Assembly: GCA_016887485.1 (NCBI GenBank)
Contig: CP069394.1
Location: 2,232,001 to 2,296,000, forward strand
Length of the DNA stretch: 64,000 bases
Origin: Chloroflexota bacterium
GTDB lineage: Bacteria > Chloroflexota > Anaerolineae > Anaerolineales > Anaerolineaceae
Direction of reading: 5' to 3'
In this document: one piece after another, positions 25,932 through 35,402 of the stretch
How positions within the stretch are numbered: position 1 is the stretch's first letter
Layout of the letters: each line of letters opens with the position of its first letter
Translations under genes and position numbers: made by a program
The notes under the pieces: model-generated
The model's database searches: none
Seen by the model: only the letters and a program-made list of their open reading frames with translations
Told to the model about the DNA's origin: nothing

Positions 25932-26870
25932 TCAGGCTACCCGCCAGCGCAGGGGTTCTTCATCCAGCCCGGCGATCACCTCTGAGAGGATATCGTGACC
26001 TGCCCGAAGTTGGGCTTCTTTGGTCTGAGCGCCAACATGGGGCGTACCGACCACCAGGGGGTGCTTTGCAAGCGGGGAATCTCCAGGGGGTTCAGTCTCG
26101 TAAACATCGAGCGCGGCACCGGCGACCTTGCCACTTTCGAGGGCATCCAACAGGGCGGCTTCTTCGATCACACCGCCGCGGGCGGCACAGATGATCCGTA
26201 CACCGGGTTTCATCTTTGCGAAGGCTTCCGCGTTGAGGATGTAATGGGTGGGTGGAATATGGGGAATGTGCAGAGTGATCAAGTCCGCTTCGGCAAACAG
26301 GGTATCCAGGTCAACGGGGGTGGCCCCGGCAGCCTTGATGTCCTCCGCAGGGCGGATGGGATCATAAGCGAGCACTTTCATATCGAAAGCCATCGCACGT
26401 TTGCCGACAGATTCGCCGATATGACCATAGCCGATCACGCCCAGGGTCTTTTGGAAAAGTTCGGTACCGACCAGTTCTTTCTTCAGCCATTGTCCGGCTT
26501 TCATACCGGCATCCGCTTTGGGAATGCCCCGGATCAGGCTCAGCATCAATCCCATGGTCAGTTCTGCGACTGAGACGGTGGTGGCTATTGGGGCATTGAC
26601 AACGACCACGCCGTGGTTCTTGGCGGCCTGCAGGTCAATATTATCCACGCCAACGCCCATCCGGCCGACAACTTTCAGTTTCTTGCCAGCGGCGAGTACT
26701 TCTTCGGTGACCTTGGTCCTGCCGCGGACGATCAGAGCGTCATAATCGCCGATAACTTCCAGCAGTTCTTCAGCTGAGATGCCTTTCTTATCCACCATTT
26801 CAGCTTTGGCGAGCAGGGCATCATCTGAAATCTTAGCTAGTCCATCCGTGAGTAAAATCTTCCATTGCAT
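25932..26870 (-). CDS. D-3-phosphoglycerate dehydrogenase-like 2-hydroxyacid dehydrogenase
   Basis: A 312-residue NAD-dependent D-2-hydroxyacid dehydrogenase. Seen: VVGRMGVGVDNIDL, the NAD motif LGVIGYGHIGESVGKRA, the catalytic Arg in ICAARGGVIEE, a Glu in DVYETEPP and the active-site His in GTPHVGAQT. It lacks the C-terminal ACT/ASB regulatory domains of long PGDH forms, so it is the short form of SerA or a related enzyme such as hydroxypyruvate reductase. The ATG at 26870 (MQWKILLTDG) has GGAGGAG ten bases upstream; the longer frame begins at a TTG. Confidence 0.9.
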   Translation of the reverse strand: MQWKILLTDGLAKISDDALLAKAEMVDKKGISAEELLEVIGDYDALIVRGRTKVTEEVLAAGKKLKVVGRMGVGVDNIDLQAAKNHGVVVVNAPIATTVSVAELTMGLMLSLIRGIPKADAGMKAGQWLKKELVGTELFQKTLGVIGYGHIGESVGKRAMAFDMKVLAYDPIRPAEDIKAAGATPVDLDTLFAEADLITLHIPHIPPTHYILNAEAFAKMKPGVRIICAARGGVIEEAALLDALESGKVAGAALDVYETEPPGDSPLAKHPLVVGTPHVGAQTKEAQLRAGHDILSEVIAGLDEEPLRWRVA

Positions 26871-27056
26871 GAGTTTAAGACTCCTCCACAAGTGAGATAT
26901 TTGGTGAGTGTTTTTCAATTTTACCGCAGATTGAACTTTAGTTATCTGGAGCGGTTTGAATCATACGGATTAATCTTGAAAATATTAAAGGGGAAATTTG
27001 GAAAATTAAAGTTTGGAGAAGATTATTGAAATACGAGGGTTAATGGTTGTCCTGGA

Positions 27057-28937
27057 TTAGGATTTCTTTTTCAATTCCCGTCCATCACCTTTGCGCACTG
27101 TGATTCCCCTGGCGTCCAAATCTTCCAGCACCGCAACTGCATACTTCCGGCTGGTCTGGAAACGGTCGCGCAATTCGGCCAGGGTGACGCTGCCGTTCTG
27201 TTGGATGATCTCAATTACGGCATCCTGCATTTCCTGCAGTACAGCCGGCTGAAGCAGGACATCTTCTCCCAGTTGGGCAAGCTGTCCGGTTTGGACTAGC
27301 ACGGTCACCAGTTCTTGCCCGGTGATATCTTGGCTTTCTTTGACCGAGGGTGGGGTGTAAGGCTGGGCGTCGAATGCCTTCATCAGGGAATTCACTTTGG
27401 CTTGCTGGGCATCGGTCAGTTTTACGGTATGCTCTGCCAGTCGGACGAAGGCGTTTTCGGCAACGATTTCACCGCTGGCAGCCAGTCGGGTCACCATCGC
27501 GTCAAATAGGTCTGCAGAGAGCTTATTCTCGGTGCGCAGCTGCTCTCGGGGCATCCCGAATTGCAGTGGGTTTTGTTCGTGAAAATTAGCCAGGGTTCGC
27601 AGCAGATCGGTTTGCAGTTGGACTAATTGAGCGGTGGGGACCAGCAGTTTTTTCCCGGTGAGGACAATCAACTCGCCGCTCTCCAATAGGCCATCAATGG
27701 CAGCCTGAGCCTGTCCGGGTTCAAGACCGGCAATTTCAATCAACTTTGCCTGACTGATCGCACCGGATTGGCGAGCGGACTGCATCAGGATCTCTTCAGG
27801 TGTGCCCATCATCATCTGCGCCAACTCTTCGAGTTTGGTCTCGTTGAAGCGCCTATAACGGCGTTTGGGGTGAGGGTTCACCACCTGACCGCCGCCGATG
27901 GTTTCGGCTGGTGAAGGCCGCCGCAGGATGAACCGGTCCTGTCGCAAGGCCACCACCGGATGTTCCAGCATCAATTGCAGGAAGCCTTCCTCGCCTGGCT
28001 TGAGTTCCTGCGTGCCCAATAACCTGACACGGGCGATCACCTCAGCCGCGCCGAGGAATAATTTCATTTCGCTGTTGTGTTTGAGGGGTGCGCTGGCATC
28101 CTTCAAAAGGCGAACCCAAACGTCAATCATGGTTGTGGGCTGGTACGTGCCGGGGTGAATGATGACATCTCCGCGGCGAATTTGATCCACGCTCACACCG
28201 GAGATGTTGACAGCGGTGCGGCTACCGGGTTGGGCCTTTTCTTCAGCTTGTTTATGGGTTTGGAGCCCCCGAATGCGCCCTTCTATTCCTTCCGGGAGGA
28301 TCTCCAAGGAATCCCCAACGGAGAGATGCCCGTCGGTCAGGGTGCCGGTAACAACTGTGCCAAATCCGGGGAGGGTGAAGACCCGATCAATCGGCAGGCG
28401 GGGTCGTCCAAGGTCAGGGCGGTGGGGGTGCGCTGCCAGCACATCTTGCAATGTTTGAACCAGAGCATCCAGGCCTTCACCACTGCGAGCGCTGACCCGC
28501 ACAATTGGTGCATTTTCCAGGGCGGTACCCTTCAATGTGTCCTGCAGGTCCGCTTCAACCAGGTCCAGCCATTCAGCATCCGGCACCAGGTCAATTTTGG
28601 TGAGGGCGACGACGGCTGCGGGAATTTGGAGGAGGTCAAGGATGGCAAGGTGTTCGCGGGTTTGGGGCATCACGCCCTCATCAGCCGCGACCACAAACAG
28701 GGCAGCATCAATCCCGCCGATGCCGGCCAGCATGTTCTCGATGAAATCCCGGTGGCCGGGCACATCAACAATACCGATGTCTTCACCGTTGGGAAGTTCG
28801 AACCAGGCAAAGCCCAGCTCAATGCTCATCTCCCGGTCCTGTTCTACCTTGAGACGGTCCGGGTTGATCCCGGTCAGCCGGTTGATGAGAGTAGATTTTC
28901 CGTGGTCAACATGTCCGGCGGTGCCAATGACTTGCAC
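27057..28937 (-). CDS. selB: Selenocysteine-specific elongation factor SelB
   Basis: A 626-residue translational GTPase that brings selenocysteinyl-tRNA to UGA codons with a SECIS hairpin. The G domain has GTAGHVDHGKST, IDVPGHRDFI-type DVPGH and LTKIDL. The two beta-barrel domains follow, and the C-terminal third (about 370-626) contains the winged-helix repeats that bind SECIS RNA. Length and domain order match bacterial SelB. No selA, selD, selC tRNA or obvious selenoprotein gene is seen in this window, so they must lie elsewhere. It follows a coiled-coil protein gene by 22 bp. Confidence 0.95.
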   Translation of the reverse strand: MQVIGTAGHVDHGKSTLINRLTGINPDRLKVEQDREMSIELGFAWFELPNGEDIGIVDVPGHRDFIENMLAGIGGIDAALFVVAADEGVMPQTREHLAILDLLQIPAAVVALTKIDLVPDAEWLDLVEADLQDTLKGTALENAPIVRVSARSGEGLDALVQTLQDVLAAHPHRPDLGRPRLPIDRVFTLPGFGTVVTGTLTDGHLSVGDSLEILPEGIEGRIRGLQTHKQAEEKAQPGSRTAVNISGVSVDQIRRGDVIIHPGTYQPTTMIDVWVRLLKDASAPLKHNSEMKLFLGAAEVIARVRLLGTQELKPGEEGFLQLMLEHPVVALRQDRFILRRPSPAETIGGGQVVNPHPKRRYRRFNETKLEELAQMMMGTPEEILMQSARQSGAISQAKLIEIAGLEPGQAQAAIDGLLESGELIVLTGKKLLVPTAQLVQLQTDLLRTLANFHEQNPLQFGMPREQLRTENKLSADLFDAMVTRLAASGEIVAENAFVRLAEHTVKLTDAQQAKVNSLMKAFDAQPYTPPSVKESQDITGQELVTVLVQTGQLAQLGEDVLLQPAVLQEMQDAVIEIIQQNGSVTLAELRDRFQTSRKYAVAVLEDLDARGITVRKGDGRELKKKS

Positions 28938-28959
28938 GGGGTTTATCCTGTCTGCTGGT

Positions 28960-30141
28960 TCAGTCCTTGAAAATCGCGTTATACGTTTCGATTGAATCCC
29001 GGAGGGAGTTTAATGAAGCCATCATCCGTTTGATATCCACCTTACCGACCTGCTGCAGGTTGTCCTGCAGGGTTTCCAGACGGTCTTCGAAATTGTCGAT
29101 CCTTGTGCCAAGGTTCTCCAGGTTGCGGTTCATTTCACGGTGTTGCTCTTCCTGCGAGAGGATATAGTTGGACCATCGTTTTTGGTCATCAGATTTGAAA
29201 GTGGTCCATTCTTGGCGGAAGCGATCCTCATTGAGGCGTTGGATTTCTGTGATCTCGTTGATCCGGCGTTCAAAGCGCTGGGTAATTTCGTCCATGGCGT
29301 TCTTGGATTGCTTGATAGAGCGGTGGGTGTCTTCCAGACTGGTCAGTTCCGTTTCAATTGCCGTGGTGATTGTTTCCATGGCCTCAAAACGACTGCCCCA
29401 TTCCTTGAAAGTCCGTTCGCGTTCAATCTGACCCAAGTTGAGTTTTTCCATGAAGGCATTTTGAGCTTCCCGGCGCTCGGATTCAGCTTCCAAGAGGTCC
29501 TTGATCCTGGTTTCGAGCTTGCGCATGTTATCCGCTGAAAGGTCCTGCTTTCCGCGAGTCTCATCCTGACGCTGACGGATGGCTGCCATTTCGCCCTGAA
29601 GGTCCATCAGGCGCTTTGAATCCTGACGGCGGGATTCTTCGATCAACCGCATGGAGCGACGGTAATTCTCGTCCACCCCTTCAACCTCACTGAGGCGGGT
29701 ATTATGTTCCTCAAGGGTGCGATTGATCCGCTGGTTTTCTTCCTGGGACTTTTGCAGGGAGCTTTGAATGGGTTCCAATTCCTGGAAACGGCGCTGCACA
29801 CTGATGAAGGTCTGGTTGATCCCTTCAATTTCCTGACCGTGTCTCTCTGAGATCATGGACTGGTCGTGAAGTGAATCTTTGAGCGACTCAGCCTGTTTCG
29901 TGGCCTCCGTTCGCAGGCCGGAGACTTCCATTTCAAACTGTTCCAGCTTGGCCATAAGGGTGTTCAGGCGGGTAATTTCACTTTCCATATCCGCCAGGCG
30001 GGTGCGGAGAGCGGTGTTTTCAGTATCCAGATTCTCAAGTTTATTCTGGAGAGCGGCAATAATGGTTTTGTCATTGTTGCGTTCGCTGTCCAGATATTCA
30101 ATCTGTTTTTTTAGTTTTCCATAATCCAATGTATCATCCAT
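28960..30141 (-). CDS. Long coiled-coil protein
   Basis: A 393-residue protein that is almost entirely predicted coiled coil: heptad-like runs of Leu/Ile with Glu, Gln, Arg and Lys from about residue 10 to 370. No signal peptide, membrane segment or enzymatic motif is seen. It could be structural or chromosome/cell-shape related. Chance similarity to SMC, tropomyosin-like and other coiled coils makes any closer name unsafe. GATAGGTG lies in front of the ATG at 30141; the longer frame starts at a GTG nine bases upstream. It is cotranscribed with selB. Confidence 0.75.
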   Translation of the reverse strand: MDDTLDYGKLKKQIEYLDSERNNDKTIIAALQNKLENLDTENTALRTRLADMESEITRLNTLMAKLEQFEMEVSGLRTEATKQAESLKDSLHDQSMISERHGQEIEGINQTFISVQRRFQELEPIQSSLQKSQEENQRINRTLEEHNTRLSEVEGVDENYRRSMRLIEESRRQDSKRLMDLQGEMAAIRQRQDETRGKQDLSADNMRKLETRIKDLLEAESERREAQNAFMEKLNLGQIERERTFKEWGSRFEAMETITTAIETELTSLEDTHRSIKQSKNAMDEITQRFERRINEITEIQRLNEDRFRQEWTTFKSDDQKRWSNYILSQEEQHREMNRNLENLGTRIDNFEDRLETLQDNLQQVGKVDIKRMMASLNSLRDSIETYNAIFKD

Positions 30142-30420
30142 ACTGTTCACCTATCTCGTTGGGGTGATAAAAAACCCGAAAAATATGGGGTTTGTTCGTC
30201 AATTAGTGACCCAAATTATACTCAATAAATCATTGTTTTGGTTTTAGCGCATAATTTAAGCATTTGATGGTTCGGTAGATAAATGCTTTTCTGAAGTTCA
30301 ATAGGATATTTGATAATTAATGAATATAGATTTAAACTTTAAGGTTTTATAAATGTAGCGTCATAAAAAAAAGTTTAATATCGACTAAAATTGTACTACG
30401 ACGACAAAAGGAGCAATTGA

Positions 30421-31161
30421 GTGATGGAAAATAACAACGAGTTTGAAATCTCAATTAGCGGCGGGGAACAAAAAGGTATTGTTCATCAATTTAGTAATGC
30501 TGTTGATTTTGATGATCTTGAACGGATGGTTAAACCTGCCATTGACCTTGTTTTTGTGATTGATACAACGGGTTCAATGTCCAGAAAGATTGAAAGTCTG
30601 CTGGCAACCTGTGAACGTTTCGTAGATGAGTTTGCGTCAATGGACTTGGATCATCGGATTGCTGTGGTCGCTTTTGGCGATTTACGGGTTCCACATGACA
30701 GAATTGAGCGGACTGGCTTTACGTCAGATATTGATATTACTCGGAAAAGCCTACGCAGTATTCCACGATTTAATGGTGGGGGAAATCAAGGTGAATCTCC
30801 CTTGGAAGCCATTCAGGCAGCCAGAGAAATGTCTTATCGGTTGGATGCTGTAAAAGTATTGATTTTAATCACAGATGAGCCGGCCCACCAGGATAAATTC
30901 ACAGCGGCTGAAATGACTTCCTTACTCACAGAGGATGAATTCTTGGTTTTTGTTGTTTCGCCATCGCTTAATTATTACAAAACGATGGCCAAGAAAAATG
31001 GTGGCAAGTGGTATCAAATCTCAGCGAATACCGATTTTACAGATCTTTTGGATATGTTCAATGATTTGGCCGCTAAAGTTTCTGATACAGTCTCAAATGT
31101 CTATAAATTGAGCGACGGGAATGTGTCCCAATATTTACAACTAAATTCTCCAGAGGAATAA
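30421..31161 (+). CDS. von Willebrand factor A domain protein
   Basis: A 246-residue cytoplasmic VWA protein. The metal-ion-dependent adhesion site is intact: DTTGSMSRK (DxTxS, near residue 43), a Thr in the ERTGFTSD region and an Asp in LITDEPAHQD. VWA modules bind protein partners through a divalent cation. The start is GTG at 30421 or ATG at 30424, both after AAAGGAG. The J-domain gene begins four bases after its stop, so the two proteins probably work together. The block is AT-richer than its neighbours, which suggests it may have been acquired. Confidence 0.85.
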   Translation: MMENNNEFEISISGGEQKGIVHQFSNAVDFDDLERMVKPAIDLVFVIDTTGSMSRKIESLLATCERFVDEFASMDLDHRIAVVAFGDLRVPHDRIERTGFTSDIDITRKSLRSIPRFNGGGNQGESPLEAIQAAREMSYRLDAVKVLILITDEPAHQDKFTAAEMTSLLTEDEFLVFVVSPSLNYYKTMAKKNGGKWYQISANTDFTDLLDMFNDLAAKVSDTVSNVYKLSDGNVSQYLQLNSPEE

Positions 31162-31165
31162 TAAA

Positions 31166-32788
31166 TTGAGTAAAACTGAGAAGGACTTTTATCAGATTTT
31201 AGAAGTATCTCCTGAAGCGACTCAAGAAGAAATTCAGGCAAAATATCGTAAGCTGACGATGGTTTTTCATCCTGACTATGCAAGCAATACACGCCAAAAG
31301 GAATATTTTGAGGAAAAGTTAAAAAACATCAATAAAGCTTATGGCATTCTATCAAATCCAGCTGAACGTAAGATTTATGATTCCCAATTTATGGCTCAAT
31401 CGCGTAAACGATCTGAAGTTTTTGAAGTCTCGCCCAGAATTGTTGATTTTGGTACTATGGTTTCTGGGGAGGGTAAGAGCAGCATAATTATTTTGGATTA
31501 TGTAGGCGAGTCTGAGAAACTGAAATTTGATCCTCCTTCATGTTCGTGGCTAAAATTTGGAAAAATTACAAAACTTAATCCCCCCGAGAAATTGCCGATC
31601 CAAATTGAACTTGTAGCTAATGCTGACGGATTAACTGCTGGGCGTAATTACGCAGAAATATTGTTATTTGGAATCGGTAACCAGGTTGCGAAGGTATCTG
31701 TAGTATTAAAAGTGCAGGACAATCCTAAAGAACCTACGGTACCGAGAACCTTTCGTTTTCGTTCCGGGGACATAGCTCAAAATCCGATTGAGCTAGTACC
31801 TCTCTGTGACCGCCATTGGGATGAAGCTAAATCATATTTATATGACAATAAACAGTTTATTCAATGGTTCATTGATATCCGGCGAAATGATCTTGTCGCC
31901 CTGGTGGAAGAATCACGAGAAGCAAGTAATCAGGACATTGGATTAGAGAACTTCCTAAAGGGTTTGAACCCCAAGCTGGTCGGTCCAAGAATTTCAATAG
32001 AGACAAAGCTGCGAGACATTCCAAAGTATGATTTCTCTTCATCAAAGCAAGCTCAACCGAAAATAATCATTAAGAATGGCGGTCGGGGGTGTTGTTTTGG
32101 CACTGTTGATGTAAATAGCAAAGAAAAATGGTTGACGCCCAGAAACCATGATTTTTCTGTGCCTGCTGGAAACACAATTGAAATTTTGCTTGATGTTAAG
32201 TCTTCTGCCTTGATCTGGGAAAGCCGGCACTCCGCAAAAGCGACGATAACTTCTAACAGTGAGAATCTGAAGAAGGGCGATTATACATTTACCATTTCAA
32301 CGCCCCGTTATCCTGGGCTCACTGAAGTTGAAACGCTCCGGAGTGAAGGGAAATGGCAGTTAGCCTTTGAAAAATTAGAAGAAATTAGTAACACCAGTGA
32401 AGTCAACCCAATTGCTGAGAAACTTAAAGCTTCAATTACAGAAGAAAAGAAGAAATTCCTGATAAAGGTTTCTTTGATCAATTTTTTTCTTTATGCTGCA
32501 ATCGGTGGATTTGCCACGAATATCTTCTGGTACCCAGATTATACATTGGGCATAGGAGTGGTTGGTGCTTTGCTTGGGCCGGTTGTTGGACTTGTTTTCA
32601 ATACGTCGGTGGGTGGAAAAAAAGGCCGAACATGGGATTATGTATTTAGTATTTTGGCCCCACTTGGTGTTGTACTCGCTGTGGCTTTGCTTGCAGGACT
32701 GATCTATCTCGTTGTGCAAATAATCATCGGTTTATTTTTACTAATTCTTGTCTTTGCAGCAATTGGGGCCATTCTGGGCGGTGGATAG
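31166..32788 (+). CDS. Membrane-anchored J-domain protein with Ig-like domains
   Basis: A 540-residue protein. The J domain (residues 5-68) has the HPD motif in VFHPDYASN and a KNINKAYGILSNPAERKIYD helix, so it should stimulate an Hsp70 ATPase. Two beta-rich segments follow (about 90-190 and 290-380), opening FEVSPRIVDFGTMVSGEG, like hydin/ASPM-type Ig domains. A charged linker leads to two or three membrane segments at the C-terminus (about 430-540). The start codon is TTG after AGAGGAA. The topology places the J domain and the Ig-like part in the cytoplasm. With the VWA gene it makes a compact pair of unknown function. Confidence 0.78.
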   Translation: MSKTEKDFYQILEVSPEATQEEIQAKYRKLTMVFHPDYASNTRQKEYFEEKLKNINKAYGILSNPAERKIYDSQFMAQSRKRSEVFEVSPRIVDFGTMVSGEGKSSIIILDYVGESEKLKFDPPSCSWLKFGKITKLNPPEKLPIQIELVANADGLTAGRNYAEILLFGIGNQVAKVSVVLKVQDNPKEPTVPRTFRFRSGDIAQNPIELVPLCDRHWDEAKSYLYDNKQFIQWFIDIRRNDLVALVEESREASNQDIGLENFLKGLNPKLVGPRISIETKLRDIPKYDFSSSKQAQPKIIIKNGGRGCCFGTVDVNSKEKWLTPRNHDFSVPAGNTIEILLDVKSSALIWESRHSAKATITSNSENLKKGDYTFTISTPRYPGLTEVETLRSEGKWQLAFEKLEEISNTSEVNPIAEKLKASITEEKKKFLIKVSLINFFLYAAIGGFATNIFWYPDYTLGIGVVGALLGPVVGLVFNTSVGGKKGRTWDYVFSILAPLGVVLAVALLAGLIYLVVQIIIGLFLLILVFAAIGAILGGG

Positions 32789-32802
32789 GGGTTATCGGTA
32801 AA

Positions 32803-33369
32803 ATGGCGGAGCGAAAGCGGTTATTAATTTTTCGAGACCTTATATTGCCTATTGGAATTATGGTGGGGGCTACCCTGTTGGTAACCCTTTATCGTGATGA
32901 GATAAAAGGCCTTGCCACTTTTGGTTATTCAGGAATTTTTATTGCTTGTTTAGCAGCAAATGCCACGGTTTTTCTACCAGCTCCCAGCTCAGCTATCGTT
33001 TTTGCCTTTGCCAGTATTTACTCTCCGCTTTGGGTTGCCTTAGTGGGCGGTTTAGGGGCGGCTTGTGGTGAGTTAGTCGGCTATTTTGGGGGTCTTTCGG
33101 GGCATAGGTTGGTTGAATCGACAGCTATCGGGCTTAAAGTGCAGAAATGGTTTTCCAAACACGCTGTACTGACAGTCTTTGTGTTAGCCTTCCTGCCCAT
33201 TCCAATTTTTGATCTTGCTGGTGTATTGGCTGGTGCTTCAAAAATGAAACTCTCCGTTTTTCTTCCTGTTGTCAGTGTTGGGAAAGTGCTAAAAATGGTA
33301 ATTTATGCATTATTAGGGGCAAATATTATTCCAGGATTGTCCGCCTATTTCAACGACGCCTGGAAATAA
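32803..33369 (+). CDS. VTT-domain (DedA/YqaA-like) membrane protein
   Basis: A 188-residue inner-membrane protein of the VTT/SNARE-associated family with about five hydrophobic segments. The reentrant-loop motif FLPAPSSAIVFAFAS and a second FLPIPIFDLAGVLAGAS with conserved Pro and Gly are typical. DedA-type relatives act in lipid transport and membrane homeostasis. It starts 14 bp after the J-domain gene and may be in the same operon. The stop lies only 11 bp from the end of the convergent antiporter-like gene. Confidence 0.85.
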   Translation: MAERKRLLIFRDLILPIGIMVGATLLVTLYRDEIKGLATFGYSGIFIACLAANATVFLPAPSSAIVFAFASIYSPLWVALVGGLGAACGELVGYFGGLSGHRLVESTAIGLKVQKWFSKHAVLTVFVLAFLPIPIFDLAGVLAGASKMKLSVFLPVVSVGKVLKMVIYALLGANIIPGLSAYFNDAWK

Positions 33370-33380
33370 AGCCTAACTTT

Positions 33381-34793
33381 CTATTTCAATTGGCTAAAAG
33401 CTGTCAAAGTTTGGAGGATGTTGGATAGAAGCGCCTGAGGGAAAAGCCCGATGATAATGAGGATAATGACCATTCCTACAACCGGGATTATTTCATCCCG
33501 ATGCTCTGATATCCGCCACTGCCTGGGTTCGTCCTCGGGAAGAGGCTTCACCAGGTGAATTAACAGGCGGAGGGTGAAGAGGAACAGCCCTAAGGCGCCG
33601 ATGAACCCCCAAATACCTAAAACCGGGCTGCTATTGAAGGCCGCCGACAGCAAAGAGAGCTTGGTCGGAAATTCCGCCAAGAGGGGCATCCCTGCCACAC
33701 TTAATTGGGCCAATAACAAGCCAATCGAGAGGATGGGGAATTGACGGGCGAACCCATCAATTTTTGCCAGGTCGGTGGTACCAAGGTGATCTTCAATCAG
33801 GGTCAGGATATATCCCCAAAGCCAATAGCTCAAGGCCCGGGCAGGCATTAATGCCATCAGCCAGGTCAGTCCACCGTCGTTAGCCAGGCCGATTGCCAGG
33901 AGGGAGAAGCCTGTCTCCACCAGAGTTGAAAAGCCAAAGGCGCGCTTCAGGTTCTTTTGCACGGCTGTCCAAGCGCCACCCAGGGCGATCATGATGATGC
34001 CGATGGCCTGCAGTATTTGATAAAGCCCTTCGGCCTCCCGTAAGAAAGTATAGCGGTTTAGGAAATTCAGGCTGAAAATCATCACCACGGAGGGGATCAT
34101 GAACTGCAGGAAGCTGGTGACCAGCGGGTTGCTGGATTCAAACACCATTGGCACCCAGGAGTGGAAGGGGAAGACCGCCAGCCACAATGAGATGCCCAGC
34201 CAGAGGATCAGAGCGGATTGGAGGATCAGGGGGCTTTCAGGCGGGAGGGCTTCCACGCCGGAAAGCAGCCAGCCCGCGAGCAGTATAAAGGGCATAGCCA
34301 GAGTCTGAAGCGTCAGATAACGCAGGATGCCTGGATGGGGGGCTTTTCCCAGTGGGGAGAGCATTGGGATTGAGAACAAGACCGCCGTTTCGATCAACAG
34401 AGCGGCATAGAGGAAGGGCTGCACGCCCAGAGCGGCTGTTAGCAGGGCTGTGACGGCCAGGCTGGTCGGACGGAAGATCTTCGAGACGCCCTTGATGCCG
34501 CTGCCCAGCGCCCAGAGGCCGGTGAAGAAATAGATCATGCTGATGAAGGGCAGGATTTCATATCTGAGCGTTATCTCACGGCCCAGAATGCCCAGGCTTT
34601 CCGTGAAGGTCAGGTTGAGCGGCCCAATGGCGAATTCCATTGATGCTGGGAATGTATAGGCCATGACAGAAAGCGCAAAGGCGGTGATGCTGGTCAGCAG
34701 GATGCTGAATTTCTTGCGGTTATAAGCGGCAAGAGCCACTAACGCGATGCCGAAAGGCAGGAGGACCCAGAGGATCGGGGTGCTGAGCGTCAT
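33381..34793 (-). CDS. Antiporter-like membrane subunit (NuoN/HyfF-type) with altered channel residue
   Basis: A 470-residue, highly hydrophobic protein with about 12-14 membrane segments, related to the proton-pumping subunits of complex I, Mrp antiporters and hydrogenase-4. The diagnostic segment is WLGISLWLAVFPFHSWVPM. In typical members this reads G-x-x-x-K before the P-x-H-x-W, but here the Lys position is Trp. Acidic residues elsewhere, for example in the first third, cannot be assigned. It is the last of three membrane genes and overlaps the middle gene by four bases. No hydrogenase or NADH-dehydrogenase peripheral subunit lies nearby. Confidence 0.78.
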   Translation of the reverse strand: MTLSTPILWVLLPFGIALVALAAYNRKKFSILLTSITAFALSVMAYTFPASMEFAIGPLNLTFTESLGILGREITLRYEILPFISMIYFFTGLWALGSGIKGVSKIFRPTSLAVTALLTAALGVQPFLYAALLIETAVLFSIPMLSPLGKAPHPGILRYLTLQTLAMPFILLAGWLLSGVEALPPESPLILQSALILWLGISLWLAVFPFHSWVPMVFESSNPLVTSFLQFMIPSVVMIFSLNFLNRYTFLREAEGLYQILQAIGIIMIALGGAWTAVQKNLKRAFGFSTLVETGFSLLAIGLANDGGLTWLMALMPARALSYWLWGYILTLIEDHLGTTDLAKIDGFARQFPILSIGLLLAQLSVAGMPLLAEFPTKLSLLSAAFNSSPVLGIWGFIGALGLFLFTLRLLIHLVKPLPEDEPRQWRISEHRDEIIPVVGMVIILIIIGLFPQALLSNILQTLTAFSQLK

Positions 34794-35401
34794 TGTTGAT
34801 CCTCCTCGCTTTGAACGATGGCAACTTCCTCGTTGATTTTGACGATGAAGTAGACCCCCACCAGCGACAGGCCGAGATTGACAATAGCCAACAGCCCTGT
34901 CAGCAGGGTGGAAAGCTCAAGACCGGCGTAGATGATCTCAAAACCGGAGAGCAGGCTCAACAGGCTGACGATCGTCAGAAAAGTGCCCTGGGTTGTTCCT
35001 AGTTGCATCAGTGCAAGGCCAACCAGCATCAGCCCACCTTGCAGAACCAATAAATCCAATCCGGGGAACATATTGGCTTGCAGTTTGGGGGCGGCGATGA
35101 ATATCGTCAGGATGACCAGCAGCCCAATCAGGCCGCGGAAGATGAAGCTGGAAGGCGTTTCCGAGAAAAGAGGTATATTCTCCCGCCGGAAATAGGTCAG
35201 CGAAATGGCCGCGGTTGCCATCCAGCCGACGATCAGTTTGACCACTGCCATCCCAACCGGCCAGGATTGGGTGACCAGGGTAAAAGCACCCAGATATTGC
35301 AGAACCAACGCAACGGAGACAATTCGCCAATCCCGAAAGACCAGGATGCTCATTGCGGTGATGACGATCAGCACGAAAGCGAGTACGGAGAGGATTTGCA
35401 T
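34790..35401 (-). CDS. HyfE/NuoK-like membrane subunit
   Basis: A 203-residue protein with six or seven membrane segments. The C-terminal half (SLLSLLSGFEIIYAGLELST, then LLAIVNLGLSLVGVYFIVK) resembles HyfE/NuoK-type subunits of membrane-bound hydrogenases and complex I, including a membrane Glu. The ATG at 35401 (MQILSVLAF) follows the upstream stop by one base. It should be the small membrane partner of the two large antiporter-like proteins. Confidence 0.65.
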   Translation of the reverse strand: MQILSVLAFVLIVITAMSILVFRDWRIVSVALVLQYLGAFTLVTQSWPVGMAVVKLIVGWMATAAISLTYFRRENIPLFSETPSSFIFRGLIGLLVILTIFIAAPKLQANMFPGLDLLVLQGGLMLVGLALMQLGTTQGTFLTIVSLLSLLSGFEIIYAGLELSTLLTGLLAIVNLGLSLVGVYFIVKINEEVAIVQSEEDQQ

Positions 35402-35402
35402 T

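Noticed and set aside
27057-28937. Selenocysteine use in the neighbouring genes
   Set aside because: SelB implies selenoproteins, but I saw no in-frame TGA with a following SECIS-like hairpin in the genes of this window, and all frames end normally.
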